DNA of 64,000 nt, from positions 835,934,136-835,998,135 of the forward strand of contig NC_081411.1 in NCBI RefSeq assembly GCF_030272615.1, given 5' to 3'. The notes beneath the pieces are model-generated. The model saw only the letters and a list, made by a program, of their open reading frames with translations. It was not told where the DNA came from and ran no database searches. This document shows positions 10,920 through 22,640 of this stretch, piece by piece. The stretch comes from Cryptomeria japonica. Taxonomy: Eukaryota; Streptophyta; Pinopsida; Cupressales; Cupressaceae. The first letter of the stretch is position 1, and the number at the start of each line of letters is the position of its first letter. The position numbers and the translations under genes were made by a program.

Positions 10920-12610
10920 TGCAGAGTCGACAGTATCCATTGATCACACGGGAGAACCGACCAGACTACTTCATGTTATGACATAGACTCAGGAGCATGG
11001 ATAGAGATACATTAGCAGGACTTGGAATATACTATATCACATTCATGCCTAAGATTAGGGCAAACACAGGACTGCTTACCGCATTGGCAGAGCGATGGCA
11101 TTTAGAGACTTCCTCCTTCCATCTCGCGATTGGAGAGGTGACTATGACACTAGAGGATGTCTGGCGTATCCTCCGCATTTTGATTCATGGAGAGATGGTA
11201 GAGTATGACCCAGTGACAAGGAGAGACACATTGTGTAGATTATTTGAGTGCGACACAGATGATCTAGATATTGTAGAGAGGGAGATCGGCTGGGAGACCA
11301 TGGCATCAGAGTATGATCGACGATATGTGGTGATAGCCATGGTGATAGCATGCCTACTAGAAGGAGATAGATGAGGACATGGATTCCTGATTGGATGGGG
11401 AAGAGTGCTAGAGAAAATGGCGATAGAGGGGACGGTGTATGCATGGGGATCATGTGTACTGGCTATGCTGTATTTTCAGTTGCATCAGATAGCATATTAG
11501 GGAGTGCAGACTTTGAGCTGTGGAGTCACATTGCTATAGGTATGGGCATTTGAGTACATATCCATATGTCGATCGATTGTAGAGAGACAGGTAGTACCAC
11601 ATCAACCATATGTGTATTGCTATGGTCGAGCACTGAGACAGAGTCCTTTCGGATACATATTGTATTGGCGACACGAGCTAGACAAACTGAGAGAGTTCAC
11701 ATGGAGGCCATATCATGATTGCCCTGGATGGTCAGATGATAGTGATGAGCTACCATATTGTAGATAGGAGAGATACCTGATTGGGTGACTAGTGAATCAC
11801 CAGAGAGTGATTGAGATGTACCTGCCAGAGAGAGTTAGATGACAGTTTGGAGAGAGGTAGGATGTACCTAGAAGGACTGCACACTTTGCCCAATCTCACA
11901 GAGAGATGAGTCAGTGGGGGAGTATGTTTCAGCCACACATAGCATATGCTGACTTTACACAGCTACAATAGAGACAGTGGGATTGGAGATCAGATGTGGA
12001 GGACACTGGGATGATAGAGGAGTATGAGAGATTGTTTGCACGACGACAGCTAGTGCCATTGACAGATCTTGATATTCCGGTACCGAGGAGACAGGAGGAC
12101 TTCCCACTCGCTGGAGAGGAGGAGGGAGATGAGGAGGACGAGGAGGATGAGGGTGGTGATGAGGATGAGGGGGATGATGAGGATGGAGATGAGGAGGGGG
12201 ATGATGATTATGAGCTAGATTCAAGTAGGTAGGAGTCATTGCAGGATATACTTATAGAGCCGGAGACAGCTAGCATAGAGGAGATGGAGATGTGCAGGGC
12301 GACCATAGCAAGTCAGCATGATCACATTGCGACTTTAGAGAGATAGAATACCATCTTGAGGATAGAGTAGGATCAGTTCAGAGAAGAGATATCCAGACTT
12401 ACAGCGGCTCGAGATACAACAGTAGCTCAGACACAGCGAGAAGAACAGAGAGTCACTGAGTATATTGGGTCGATTAGGGATGCCAGTGCACGTGAGATGG
12501 CATAGATGTTGGTAGAGACCAGAGAGGAGATACACCATTGGAGGACACTATATGAGAGTGCAGTCCCACCAGAGCAGAGAGAAGCTTCATATCGAGCATG
12601 ATAGAGGACA
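10920..12610 (+). pseudogene. Antisense plant mobile domain (PMD, aminotransferase-like) frame in G2
   Basis: Reads opposite to gag-pol, between integrase and the 3' LTR. The first frame (10997-11374) has the PMD core: LTALAERWHLETSSFHL, then GEVTMTLEDVWRILRI. After a shift at about 11371 the next block reads FLIGWGRVLEKMAIEG, GSCVLAMLYFQLHQIAY and, past stops, VWAFEYISICR. Further degraded PMD sequence runs to about 11990. A very acidic tail of Asp/Glu/Gly follows (12110-12230), then a stop-broken heptad-rich stretch to about 12600, likely a coiled coil. PMD proteins such as MAIN act in the nucleus in silencing; many are carried by transposons. Here it is a pseudogene with several stops. Family identification rests on motif recognition. 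Confidence 0.75.
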
Positions 12611-14607
12611 AAGAGCAGGGCATGCTCTCGGAGGTCATTGAGTAGCATGGGGGTGAGTGGGCCTATGAGACCACCATAGCCAGGACCAGGAGGGACATCA
12701 TCCTTGAGACATGGTAGGGATGAGGAGGACAGAGGGAGCACCCAGTGATAGAGGCACATGCTCCTTATGATGGACAGATGTAGTTTGACATTATGCAGTG
12801 TGATATTTTATAGTCAGCCTGCAGGCCATACGTAGGACAGATAGTCCAATTTTTGTACTCCGATATTATTGTGATATGTGATATGACTTATGCACTGTTT
12901 ATGTACCATTATGGAACATGTATGGATGCATTTTTTATGTGTTTTTGATGCATTTATAATATGAAATCGATAAAATGCTTGATGTGATGCTCGATGTGAT
13001 GTTTGATATAATGCAAATGTACTAACCAATGAATGCAGGATGCAGCATATGTGTTTGGGGAAATTGGAGCACTAGACCGAGCTGACTATCCAAATTGATG
13101 GAAGAAATGTTAGTAAGAAGAAATGAGACAGAGGATAGTTAGAGATGAAGAAAAACTTGCTTTCAGTAATGCACTTTGTAGGTGAGAACCTTTATTTTAA
13201 TGTAGCAAAATTGATGCGTAGCATCATGGCATTGAAGGCCAGAGCTGAAATGCAACCCTTTTTGCAAAAGACAGACACATCGCAGACAAACAACAACCAT
13301 AACAAAAAAGAAAGGGACCATGAACCATCCCGGTCACTCTAAATCACTCAGTGACATCATCGAGCAACATAAGAACATGATCGAAGATAAATGAATAACT
13401 GATAAGACTTGCTAATTCCAACAAGTCAAACAAACATCTTGATATTCATTGTTAAAAGTTGAAAGTGTTGATAGGACGATCATGTTGTCTGGTTTCAGGA
13501 CATGCGGTACCCAATCTAAGATAGGACATAGTCTGGTTTTGAGTATACCACACCCTGTATAAGACCCATGATAGTGTGCCAAGGACAAGTGATATTGATG
13601 TTGAGTGATTGATATGACAATTGTGATCAGTTTGAATGTCTAGTTTGATCAAAAAAGTTCATCTGTTAACGCATGATTTCATTAAAGCACAATGTGTGAT
13701 TGCGTGTCATTGGAGGGATTCTCAGTGATCTATCTTATGCACAAAGGGGATATTTTTGTTTTGTTTTTCTTTTTTGAGTTTTTACAATTTTTTTGTTCAT
13801 TTTTTCAGGACTTTATTTGACTTTTTAGGGATTTTCTCAGGACATTATTTGATTTTTAGAGATTTTTTTTAGGACATTATTTGATGTTTAGGGATTTTTT
13901 CAGGACATTTTCAATTTTTTTTGAATTACTTCAGGACATTTTTCAATTTTTTTGAATTATTTCAGGACATTTTTCAATTTTTTTTGAATTATTTCAGGAC
14001 ATTTTTCAATTTTTTTTGGATTATTTCAGGACATTTTTAGATACCAAAGTTCCAGTGATTGATCATGACAAGGGGAACACACCCAATGCACATTTGAAAG
14101 ACATATGTACAAGAAACCGGAGTATGCAAGACAATGATGTTGACCAATCATAGGCCTGGAACAGAACATTGGGTCAAGACAAAGATAGACATGATAAACC
14201 GACCAAGAGAAAGCATAGCTAGAGGTCATGACAGATGACAAAGCTATGATCTCATTACACATGGCACCTGATTACCAGGTTTTCACCATGGTACTTGCCC
14301 AAAGTGCCCGTTTGCCAGGTTTTCACTAGAGGGCGAATCATTTTTCTTTACTTTTTTGCTCTTTTTCTCTTTTGTTTTTCACTTTTTTTGTATTTTTTTT
14401 TGCTTTTTTTGCTTTTTTTGTATTTTATGCTTTTTTGATTTTTTTATATTTTTTCAGGATCATACTTGAAGAAGTGTTGATAGAAAATTATGTCCAGTAC
14501 TTGTGAAGGTGCATGCTATTGATAGGATCAGACAAAGGTTCACCTTCTGGAGTGGCAAGCAAATATGCCCCCGAGCCATAGGCTACAGTCACTATGAAAG
14601 GCCCAAC
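12611..14607. other. G2 3' non-coding region
   Basis: No frame recognised. It holds A/T-rich unique sequence (12800-13740), tandem repeats (13790-14040) and a T-rich stretch at 14340-14460 composed of (T)n with gctttttt and tattttt words. Frames on either strand are short and show no family motif. Confidence 0.7.
13790..14042 (-). repeat. Tandem repeats in the G2 3' region
   Basis: Units of about 30-33 bp built on tttcaggacatttttcaa followed by ttttttttgaatta (+ strand); about five good copies at 13890-14040 and more divergent ones before them. In element sense they are A-rich and lie downstream of integrase, the same place as the A-rich tandem repeats of G4 at 48760-48960. Confidence 0.85.
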
Positions 14608-15680
14608 CTAATTAGGTTCAAACTTACCTTTGATGATGTCAGTAGATTGTGCATTCTTGGGGTTTGCCTTTAAAACCAGATCTCCTACTTTGAAGTGTCG
14701 CCCTTTGACCTTCTTATTATAAGAGCGACAGAGATGGTTTTGATATGCTTGCAAATGTGTTAGGGTTGTCTGATGTTTCTCATCTAACATCTCAAGCTGA
14801 TGCAACCGAGAGACTTTGTGCATCTCATCATCAATCAGATGTTGCAAGGAAACACGCAAGGAAGGAATCTCCACTTCCAAGGGTAAAATGGCTTCCGCAC
14901 CATACACCAAGGAATAATGTGTGGCGCCAGTAGGTGTGCGGATAGAAGTGTGATAAGCCCATAGTGCTAGATTCAACTGTACATGCCAATCTCGACCAGC
15001 GTCATTGACAACTTTTTTTAGGATCTTGATAATGGTTTTATTTGATGCTTCGGCTTGACCATTACCTTGTGGATAGTATGGACTGGAGAAACGGTGTTGG
15101 ATATGAAACTTTTCATAGAGTTCCTTGACATCTTTATTCTTGAAGGGACAACCATTATCTATGACTATGGCAAGGGGAACCCCATATTTGCATATGATAT
15201 AATTCAATAGGAATTTTGAAATTTGCACACCAGTGATATAGGTCATGGGGATAGCCTCGATCCATTTTGTAAAATACTCTATGGCTATAATGATGAACTT
15301 GTGTCCATTTGTAGATGTCGGGTGAATCTTGCCAATAAGAACCAATCCCCATTGAGAAATGGGCCACGAAGATATGATAGAATGAAGCTCTTGGGCTGGT
15401 GCATGAATGTAATTTCCATGGATCTGGCATTTGTAGCACTTCTTAACAAAATCGTGAACATCTTTTTCCAGAGTGGGCCAATAATACCCAACATGAATCA
15501 ACTTTTTGGCTAAGCTCAAACCATTGAAATGGCCCCACATATACCATTGTGAACCTTGTGTAAAGCCGTTTGTGCTTCATCAGAATCCAAACACCTAAGG
15601 AGGGTATGGTCAAAGGAACGATGGTAAAGGGTGTCGGCAATGATGACATATTTGGCTGTCCATTGGATGAAGGCTCGGCG
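14608..15680 (-). pseudogene. G2 integrase
   Basis: DDE integrase. The main frame (14608-15540) is long and open: zinc finger Cys pair CYKCQIHG, core, and C-terminal region with SYNKKVKGRHFKVGDLVL. The finger His part (LHKVHNGICG) is in the preceding frame to about 15540. The first catalytic motif reads SQWGLVLIG where G4 has SQWGLDLVG, so the first Asp is Val. The second (VIDNGCPF) and the Glu (GQAEASNKT) are kept. It would insert element cDNA if intact. A stop follows KGKFEPN at the end. Confidence 0.9.
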
Positions 15681-16270
15681 TTGGTTAGCGGAAAGGTTAG
15701 GTGGTAAGGTTTGGGATTTCAAATATTGATATACATATTTGTACCATAGGGACTTAGGACCAATAAGAACGCACATCACATCTACTGTCGGAATGTCAAA
15801 AGAAGGGACAAGCAACTGCTCGACCAAAAATTCACATTTGTCCATATTGTGGGGCATATTTAACATGGAAGCGATCGTAGCCATCGCATCTACCGACTTG
15901 TTTTGCATTCTTGGAACTTGACTGAAATGGATAGCCGTGAATTTTGTCTTGAAGAAATCTACCATATGCTTATAGGGAATAAGCTTTTCATCTTTTGTTT
16001 CATAGTCATCATTCACTTGTCGGATGACTAATTGAGAATCTCCATAGACTTGTAAATGCGTGATGTTCCAATGGACCGCTACTCAGAGTCCTATGACCAG
16101 TGCTTCATACTCTGCAATGTTATTTGTACAATGAAAAGTTATTCTATAGGACTTGGGAATAGCATTACCTTGAGGGGTGACAAACAATATGCCTGCTCTA
16201 GACCCGAACTTGGTATGGGGTCCATCAAAGTATAACTTCCATTCATTAGAAGATGTGAGAGCAAAGACTG
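15681..16270 (-). pseudogene. G2 second RNase H-like domain (plant/archaeal-type RNH)
   Basis: The C-terminal part of the frame at 16083-16496 reads WKLYFDGPHTKFGSRAGILF and NNIAEYEALVIGL, the start of an RNase H1 fold with DG and E motifs. The frame at 15516-16016 continues with NDDYETKDEKLIPYKHMVD and VDAMATIASML, then leads into the integrase finger. This extra RNase H between the Gypsy RNase H and integrase is known from the Tat lineage. A break at about 16080 separates the two frames. Confidence 0.75.
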
Positions 16271-17647
16271 ATTCATCTGGAAAATCGATCAACATGTGAT
16301 GATCATCATAAATAGGAGCCTCTGCAAGTTGATCTGCTATGACTTGTCCTTTTATCACCTTTCTCTCCATATACTCAATATCAAATTCACTAAGGATCAT
16401 AACCCACTTTGCTAGGTGACCTGTCAAAGCTGCTCTGCTAAGCAAGTATTTTAGGGGATCAATTTTTGCAACCAGCAATGTTTGGTGATTTAACATATAG
16501 TGTCAGAGCTTCTATGTTGCAATACCACTGCTAAGCATGCCTGTTCAATAGTTGAATAATTCAGCTCATAGCCTACTAGTGTCCGGCTGATATAATAAAT
16601 AGCTCGCTCTTTGCCATTCTCATCCTATTGGGCCAAGAGAACTCCTAGTGCTGTTTCAGTTGCAGAAATATACAATATAAATGGATTTCCTTCTATAGGA
16701 GGCATTAGAATAGGTGGCGACAACAAATAGTCCTTGAGAGCTTGAAAGGCTGATTGACATTGCTCAGTCCATTTAAAAGCGACACCTTTATGCAATAGAT
16801 GCTGGAATGGATGACATTTGTCTGCCAACGAAGGTATAAAGTGGTGGACTGACTGTAGCTTTCCTTGCAGACTTCTTAGTTGATGGAGATTAGAAGGAGG
16901 AGGCATATCCATTATTGCTTTAACCTTGGCAGGGTCAACTTCAATGCCTCTATGAGAAACGATGTACCCTAGTAATTTGCCAGCTGTGACACCAAAGACA
17001 CACTTCTTTGGATTGAGTCTAAGGTTGTAGGTCTCCATTCGGTCAAAGATTGGGCCCAGGATGGCTAAATGACTATCTCTTGTGACAGATTTGCATAATA
17101 AGTCATCAACCTAGTCCTCCATCAAAGTATGCATGAAATCATGGAAAATTGTCATCATTGCTCTTTGATATGTTGCGCCTGCATTTTTAAGACCAAAGGG
17201 CATCACATTCCAATAGTAGGTACCCCAAGCACATGTGAATGTAGTCTTATGTTGGTCTTCAGGAGCAATGCGAATTTGGTTATAGCTGGAGAAACCATCC
17301 ATCAATGAGAGCATCTCATATCCAGCAGTCATGTCAACTATGATGTCGATATTTGGCAGTGGAAAATCATCTTTAGGGCATGCTTTATTGAGATCCCTAA
17401 AACCTGTATAGATTCTGATGCCCCCAGTTACCTTGCTAACTGGTACCAAATTTGAAATCTAGTCTGCATAATCGATGGGTCTGATAAAGCCCACATCCAG
17501 TAATTTTTTCAGTTCTACCTTGACCAAAAGAGCCACCTAGGGATGCATCTTTCTAAGTTTCTATTTGATAGGCTTGGCATCTTCTCTTAATGGCAAGTGA
17601 TGAAGGACTAATTCTAGATCGAGGCCAGGCATATTTGCATAGGACCA
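16271..17647 (-). pseudogene. G2 reverse transcriptase and RNase H
   Basis: RT begins in the frame at 17111-17449 (GGIRIYTGFRDLNKACPKDD, LPNIDIIVD, WNVMPFGLKNAGATYQRA). The catalytic box reads stop-V-D-D: the Tyr codon of YVDD is TAG at about 17113-17115. The thumb and connection are at 16625-17038 (LNPKKCVFGVTAGKLLGYIV, FILYISATETALGVLLAQ). The Gypsy RNase H ends at about 16300 (AALTGHLAKWVMILSEFDIE, KGQVIADQLAEAP). Breaks lie at the YVDD stop, about 16625 and about 16500. Confidence 0.88.
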
Positions 17648-18520
17648 TCAAAAGCTGATCTTCTTCTCAAGAAAGAAATTGACAAAATCTATCTTTTCCT
17701 GTTTTGATAGAGAAGCAGCAAAATGAATGACCTTAGGGTTGTCAGGTGTACCCAAATTGATTTCTTTGGTCATTTCCACAAGCAATGTTGATTTATCCTG
17801 ACTTGATAGGGGTATGTCCACTCTTCCACCTTTGGGCGCCTCAGAGAGGTTTTCACCCGTAGGTACGTCTTTTATTTTTACTTTTGTATGATCAGAGAGT
17901 GCCTTACGGTTTTCACTCAAAGAACTATTCTTTTGATTTTTTACCTTTTCTTTTCTTTTTTCATCTTGATGACTGGAAGATGGAGTTGACTCTCCAAAAT
18001 ATGCTGTGGAATCTAGGTCAATAGCAAATCCTACCTTATGATCACCTTGTGGTATGCCTTCTCATAGTCCAAGAAATTCTGCAATTGCTTCATCATTTTG
18101 AAAACAGTCCAATGTGAGTGGTTCTTGTTGGTCATGTTGGATAAGCTGGGGATAGACGAGGGGAATGTCATCATCAGTTTTAAGGAGAGAGAGGACTGAG
18201 ATGGTAAAGATGTAAACATCTATGGTATCACTGTCTGAACTACTTGTATCTGATTCGGAGCTTGGATCCCAGAATGACTCTATCCAAGCATTAGGACATG
18301 TTTTAGGAAGGGGAGTTATTTCATGTTTGTCTTCCATAGGCAAATCATCAGGGTCAAGGAAAATATTGTCAAGGGCATAGGAGCTAGAAGAAAAAGAACT
18401 CCACTCCCATTCATTGGAATTAGTTTCGGGTCGGGTATCCTCAGGTGTTATTTCATCATTAGAGTCATGCCCTTTTCCACACGTGGTCACTTTGGTAGAT
18501 GAGGATCCAATTCGCAATGG
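17648..18520 (-). pseudogene. G2 linker between G-patch and RT
   Basis: Low-conservation acidic, Ser-rich region (SDTSSSDSDT near 18215-18250) followed by the frame at 17648-17920, which ends KQEKIDFVNFFLEKKISF. The corresponding segment of G4 reads TPEEQPKFVEFFQKHQINFA, so this block is a conserved pre-RT motif of the family. No enzymatic domain is recognised. Confidence 0.6.
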
Positions 18521-18655
18521 TACAAAACCTAACCCTAAAGTTGGAGGTCGCATCTTGTGTATAATAGGTTCTAGCCTTCCATTCTTGTTCAGGCCTAAGC
18601 CATTGCAGCCATCATATCCTTTCTTTTGCAGCATAGTAAATCCTTTGCCATACCG
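18521..18655 (-). CDS. G-patch domain in the G2 polyprotein
   Basis: Residues about 237-281 of the open frame 18062-19363: YGKGFTMLQKKGYDGCNGLG, then EPI and TLGLGF. This is the Gly-rich G-patch signature, an RNA-binding helicase-cofactor fold. It follows the protease, the same relative position as the G-patch of betaretroviruses. The equivalent domain is present in G4 at 60695-60827. It sits in the longest open frame of the element. Confidence 0.7.
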
Positions 18656-19400
18656 TTCCACTGGCAACCTGACAGGTGGGGTCTTAGTTGGATCCTTATA
18701 AAGCCAATCTATGACATCATCATCTAAAGTTTCTTTGTCAAGTTCACCCCATCTTGTAAATGTAGTGGGAGGCTGATATTGAATAGCTACCTTAGGTTCC
18801 TTTTGCAACAAATGTGGTTTGCCATATGATTTTGGAGATATTGGTAAATTCCTGATGAGGAATGTTTGATCCATTGAATATTCTCCGCATCCTTGGTCCT
18901 GTATCTTCAATTTTCCTTTGATAGCATCTAACAATTCATTAGGATCCACATAACTATATGAGTGGGCCTCTCTATTGACTGGGACTTGCTGCTGAGGGGA
19001 ATCCTTTAGAGTAGCACAAAATTGAAATGGATTAGGATCTCCTGGAATTGTTATCTCAGTTCCATTGTAAGGATATTTTAAACATTGATGATAGGTGGAT
19101 AGAACTGCTTTCATTGCATGGATCCATGGATGGCCAAGAATCATCTTGTAAGGGAGATCAAGGTCTAAGACCTGCAAGAAAGTGTTTTCTGTCACTGGAC
19201 TGACTCTAATAGGTAATGTAATTATCCCTTTAGATGGGCACTCAACATCATCATATGCTTTGATTGTTATTCTTCTGGAAGCATCAATGTCATTTTCTAT
19301 ATAACCAAGGCCAATGACCACTCTCAAGGTACAAATATTAAGACCCACTCTGCCATCTATCAAGACTCGTCGGATTTTGCAATTATGGACAAAGACTTAA
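18656..19400 (-). pseudogene. G2 retropepsin
   Basis: The start of frame 18062-19363 and the bases just upstream read VLIDGRVGLNICTL, the active-site loop; relatives carry V-D-x-G-A-G-L-N, so the third position is Arg here. The flap and C-terminal loop follow (IKAYDDVECPSKGIITLPI, DLPYKMILGHPWIHAMKAV). The match to the protease of G4 is close along its length. Upstream is a stop at about 19397, between gag and protease frames. Confidence 0.8.
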
Positions 19401-22400
19401 AGGTGTAAAGGATCATTATGAGGGAGCTTATCAGGTGAGATATCATTATCAAAAAATGCGACATTTTGGGAAACTGCTAGATGTCCAATTCGGGCTTGAA
19501 ATTGGTCAACATCAATGTCTGTCGGGACAGTGGACTCAATTAAAGCTTTATCTAGGACTGCACGATGCATGGGGGACATTTTCAACAACTCAAGGATTGA
19601 TATTTGTGCAGGTGTCTTTCCTAGATGATCCAAGAGATTATACTGACTTGCAGGAGTTGGTTTGGGAGGAGCTACAGGAGCTCCTTTCAGGACTATTTTG
19701 GATCGACGAGTGGTGACTGTGCAAGAAGGATCTTGTCCCTTTATTCTTAGGGTGGAAACATACTCATTTGATGCTCGAAAACAATTGATGACATTATTAT
19801 AACCAGTGTTTGCATAATTTGCTGTTTGGGTAGAGTTTGAAGAAGATGCTTTACCCTTGTCATGATCAACCAAAGGAGTTTTGAAAATTGTATGATCAGT
19901 GTTAGAGGTTGCATTGGGTGGATCGACCTCAATTACTCCTTGCTCTAACAAGTCTTGAATCATATGTTTCAATTGAAAACATGACGTGGTTTTATGTCCT
20001 TTTGACCGATGGTACTCACAATAGGCATTATCATTCCACCAATGCGGCTTTACCACTGGTTCTGCCTTGATATCTGGTAACTTGATAAATTTTGCTTGTA
20101 TTAATTGTTTCATTACTGACTCAATGGGCTCTCCCAATGGCGTAAACTATCGAGGAGGTCCATCCCTTGATCGGAAAGGTTTGCGCTGCTGGTTTTGTTG
20201 CTGGCCTTGTTGTTGATTATATTGTTGAGTGTATTGTTGAGTATGCTGTTGGTATTGCGGCTGTTGAGTAACATTGCTCACTGGTGTTTGATTTTGTTCC
20301 ATAGTTGACATATTAGGAGCACTCAATTTCTTTATTGTGAACAGGGGTTGATTTGCATTCACCGCTCTTGCGTCAACAACTCCATCATTAGTGAAATTCT
20401 TGTTTTTGTACCAAAATCTATTTCTATCCCCTGAATTGTTTGTGTTGTCACTGTCTTTGTTAAGCTTAATGATTCCCTTGGCTACAAGAGTAGTTTCAAT
20501 GTTCATCCCTTTCTTAATGAGTTTCTCTATAGTACTGGGACTTTTCAATTTTAGTTCATGCATCATTTCTGGGACCAAATTTTGGATAAACAGATTGACT
20601 AGTTGTTCTTCAGGTATATCTAGGGAAGAACAACTATACAAGCTTCACCATCATTGCAAGAAAGTCACTAATGGTTCACCTTGCTTTTGCTTGGTGTTGC
20701 ATAAATCTGACATGGTCACGTCACTGTCGATGTTGAACGCAAAGTGAGATATAAAGTTTTGAGCCAATTTCGACCAAGTCTTTATATTTCCTGGCAGATG
20801 CGAATACCAATCCATGGCTTGTCCCGTGAAACTTTGTGCAAATAAGTGCATTAAATATGTTTCCTCATAACTCACTTCAGTACATGCCATGAAAAATGCT
20901 CAAATGTGATCTTTTGGATTGCCATTCCCTTTATATTTCTCAAAATTAGGTGCCTCAAAATGCTTAGGGAATGGAGGCATGTATAAGCTCTTGTCAAATA
21001 GATTAGGACATAAATCTTGATTTGTGTACAACTTCTTTGTTCCTTTAGTTTCTAATGCGTCAACTTGTCATTGCAACTTCTCAAGCTATTGCGCAATTGT
21101 ATCAGATTTTGGAGGTCCATCATTAATCCCAGTAGGTACTCTTTGTCGATACATCATGTTTCTGATTGATTGTTGATGCTCTAAAATGGCCGTTTTTGGT
21201 GTCTCCGGCATATAATGTTCTTGGTACATCTCTTGTTGTTGTGGTTGTGCCATGCCTTGATATTGACCTTGTTGCTGTGCTTCTTGTAGCCTAGGTTGAT
21301 ATTGCAATTGAGGGTGTTATTGATATTGCACAGGCGCCAATTGTGGTTGTGAAGTATGATAGCTTGTTTGTCTTGGCACATATTGAGGCACATCATGTTG
21401 TTGATGCTGACAAATCAAAATTTGCTGACTTTGTGCCAATTGTTGTCACGGTGTAAATCCCATCATTTGCAAAAAACTTTGTTTGGGTGGTTTTTGTTGT
21501 TTCTCCTTAAGATGGGGTATGGCACTTGCATTAACTTGCTTTGTTGTTTGTCCAATCCATTGTGATGGTTGCAAGTTTGTATTAACTTGTAATGGGGCAG
21601 AAGGCGCTGCAATTTGTTGTTGAATGCAATATTGTTGTTGTTGTACATTGTTTGTTTGCAGATTTGATTGTACCTTTTGTGTATTACTCAATTGTTGCAA
21701 CAATTGTTGTTAGTGCAAACCACTATTCATAGCTATTTGTGTCACCATTATCGAAGGATCTGTTGCAATAGTGTTTGGCAAATATATTGAGCTTAACAGG
21801 ACATAAGAACTTTGTTGCATCGTGGAATTGTTTTGGACATTGGTGATATTAGGCATTCCAGTCGTGAAGCTTTCTTGCATCTTAGATTTTGATCAATATT
21901 TGTGTGGTCTTCATTTGATCTTGTGTTATAGGTGTTGTGTTGAATAATGGATTATTTATTGTCTCAAATGGTAACTTTTGAGGAATAGTCACTGTCAATG
22001 CCTTTGAAACACGTTAACTCATCAAGGTAGATTGAGTTTCTTGTTGCATATTTTCTTCATTTGGATGCGGAGAGAAACTTAACATCTCACCGCCTTGTTG
22101 TTTTTGCACATTGATTTGCTCACTTGAGGAGGTCACATTACTCATCATGTTAAGATATTTTTGTGGGAACATCTTAAAGACCTTGTTCAAAAATTTATCC
22201 ATCATTTTTGTCAACTTTGGATCTTGAAGGAACATATCAACATCATTAGAAGCATCAGAATCTGATGAAGAATCTGGTTGGACATTTGGATTTGTTTCTT
22301 GTTGAATGCCTTGATCTAAACCAAATCCTTGTGAAAGAGTTTGTTCCTCATGTAATGTTTGAATTTCATGTTGCAGGTTTGGTTGATTCCAATCGAAAGG

Positions 22401-22640
22401 TGCATTTCCTCTTGGTGTTGGTGGAACACTCCCATGTCCTGGTTTCATAGGTACAAACATTGGTTCATATAATGGAGGTGGTCCAAGTTGAACCATTCCA
22501 TATGGTGGTAGTGAAGTGTTTGATAAACCTTCAATTTGTACTGTTTGACTAGTTTGAAATTGTGAATTTGATATGTTGTCAATGGGTTGATACGTTGGTT
22601 CACCCATCATCTTAGATTTTGACCTTGTTTCAACAGGCAT
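19397..22640 (-). pseudogene. G2 gag with Gln-rich segment
   Basis: ATG at 22640 starts MPVETRSKSKMMGEPT. The first frame (22014-22640) is Pro/Gln-rich and acidic. The next pieces (21446-21703, 21086-21307) are extremely Gln-rich. The capsid (Retrotrans_gag) is at 20147-20890: YLMHLFAQSFTGQAMDWYSH, then LVNLFIQNLVPEMMHEL after a stop. A knuckle-like CEYHRSKGHKTTSC with following LKHMIQDLL is at about 19965-20020. The last frame (19397-20137) leads into the protease. Stops between frames make it inactive. Confidence 0.85.
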
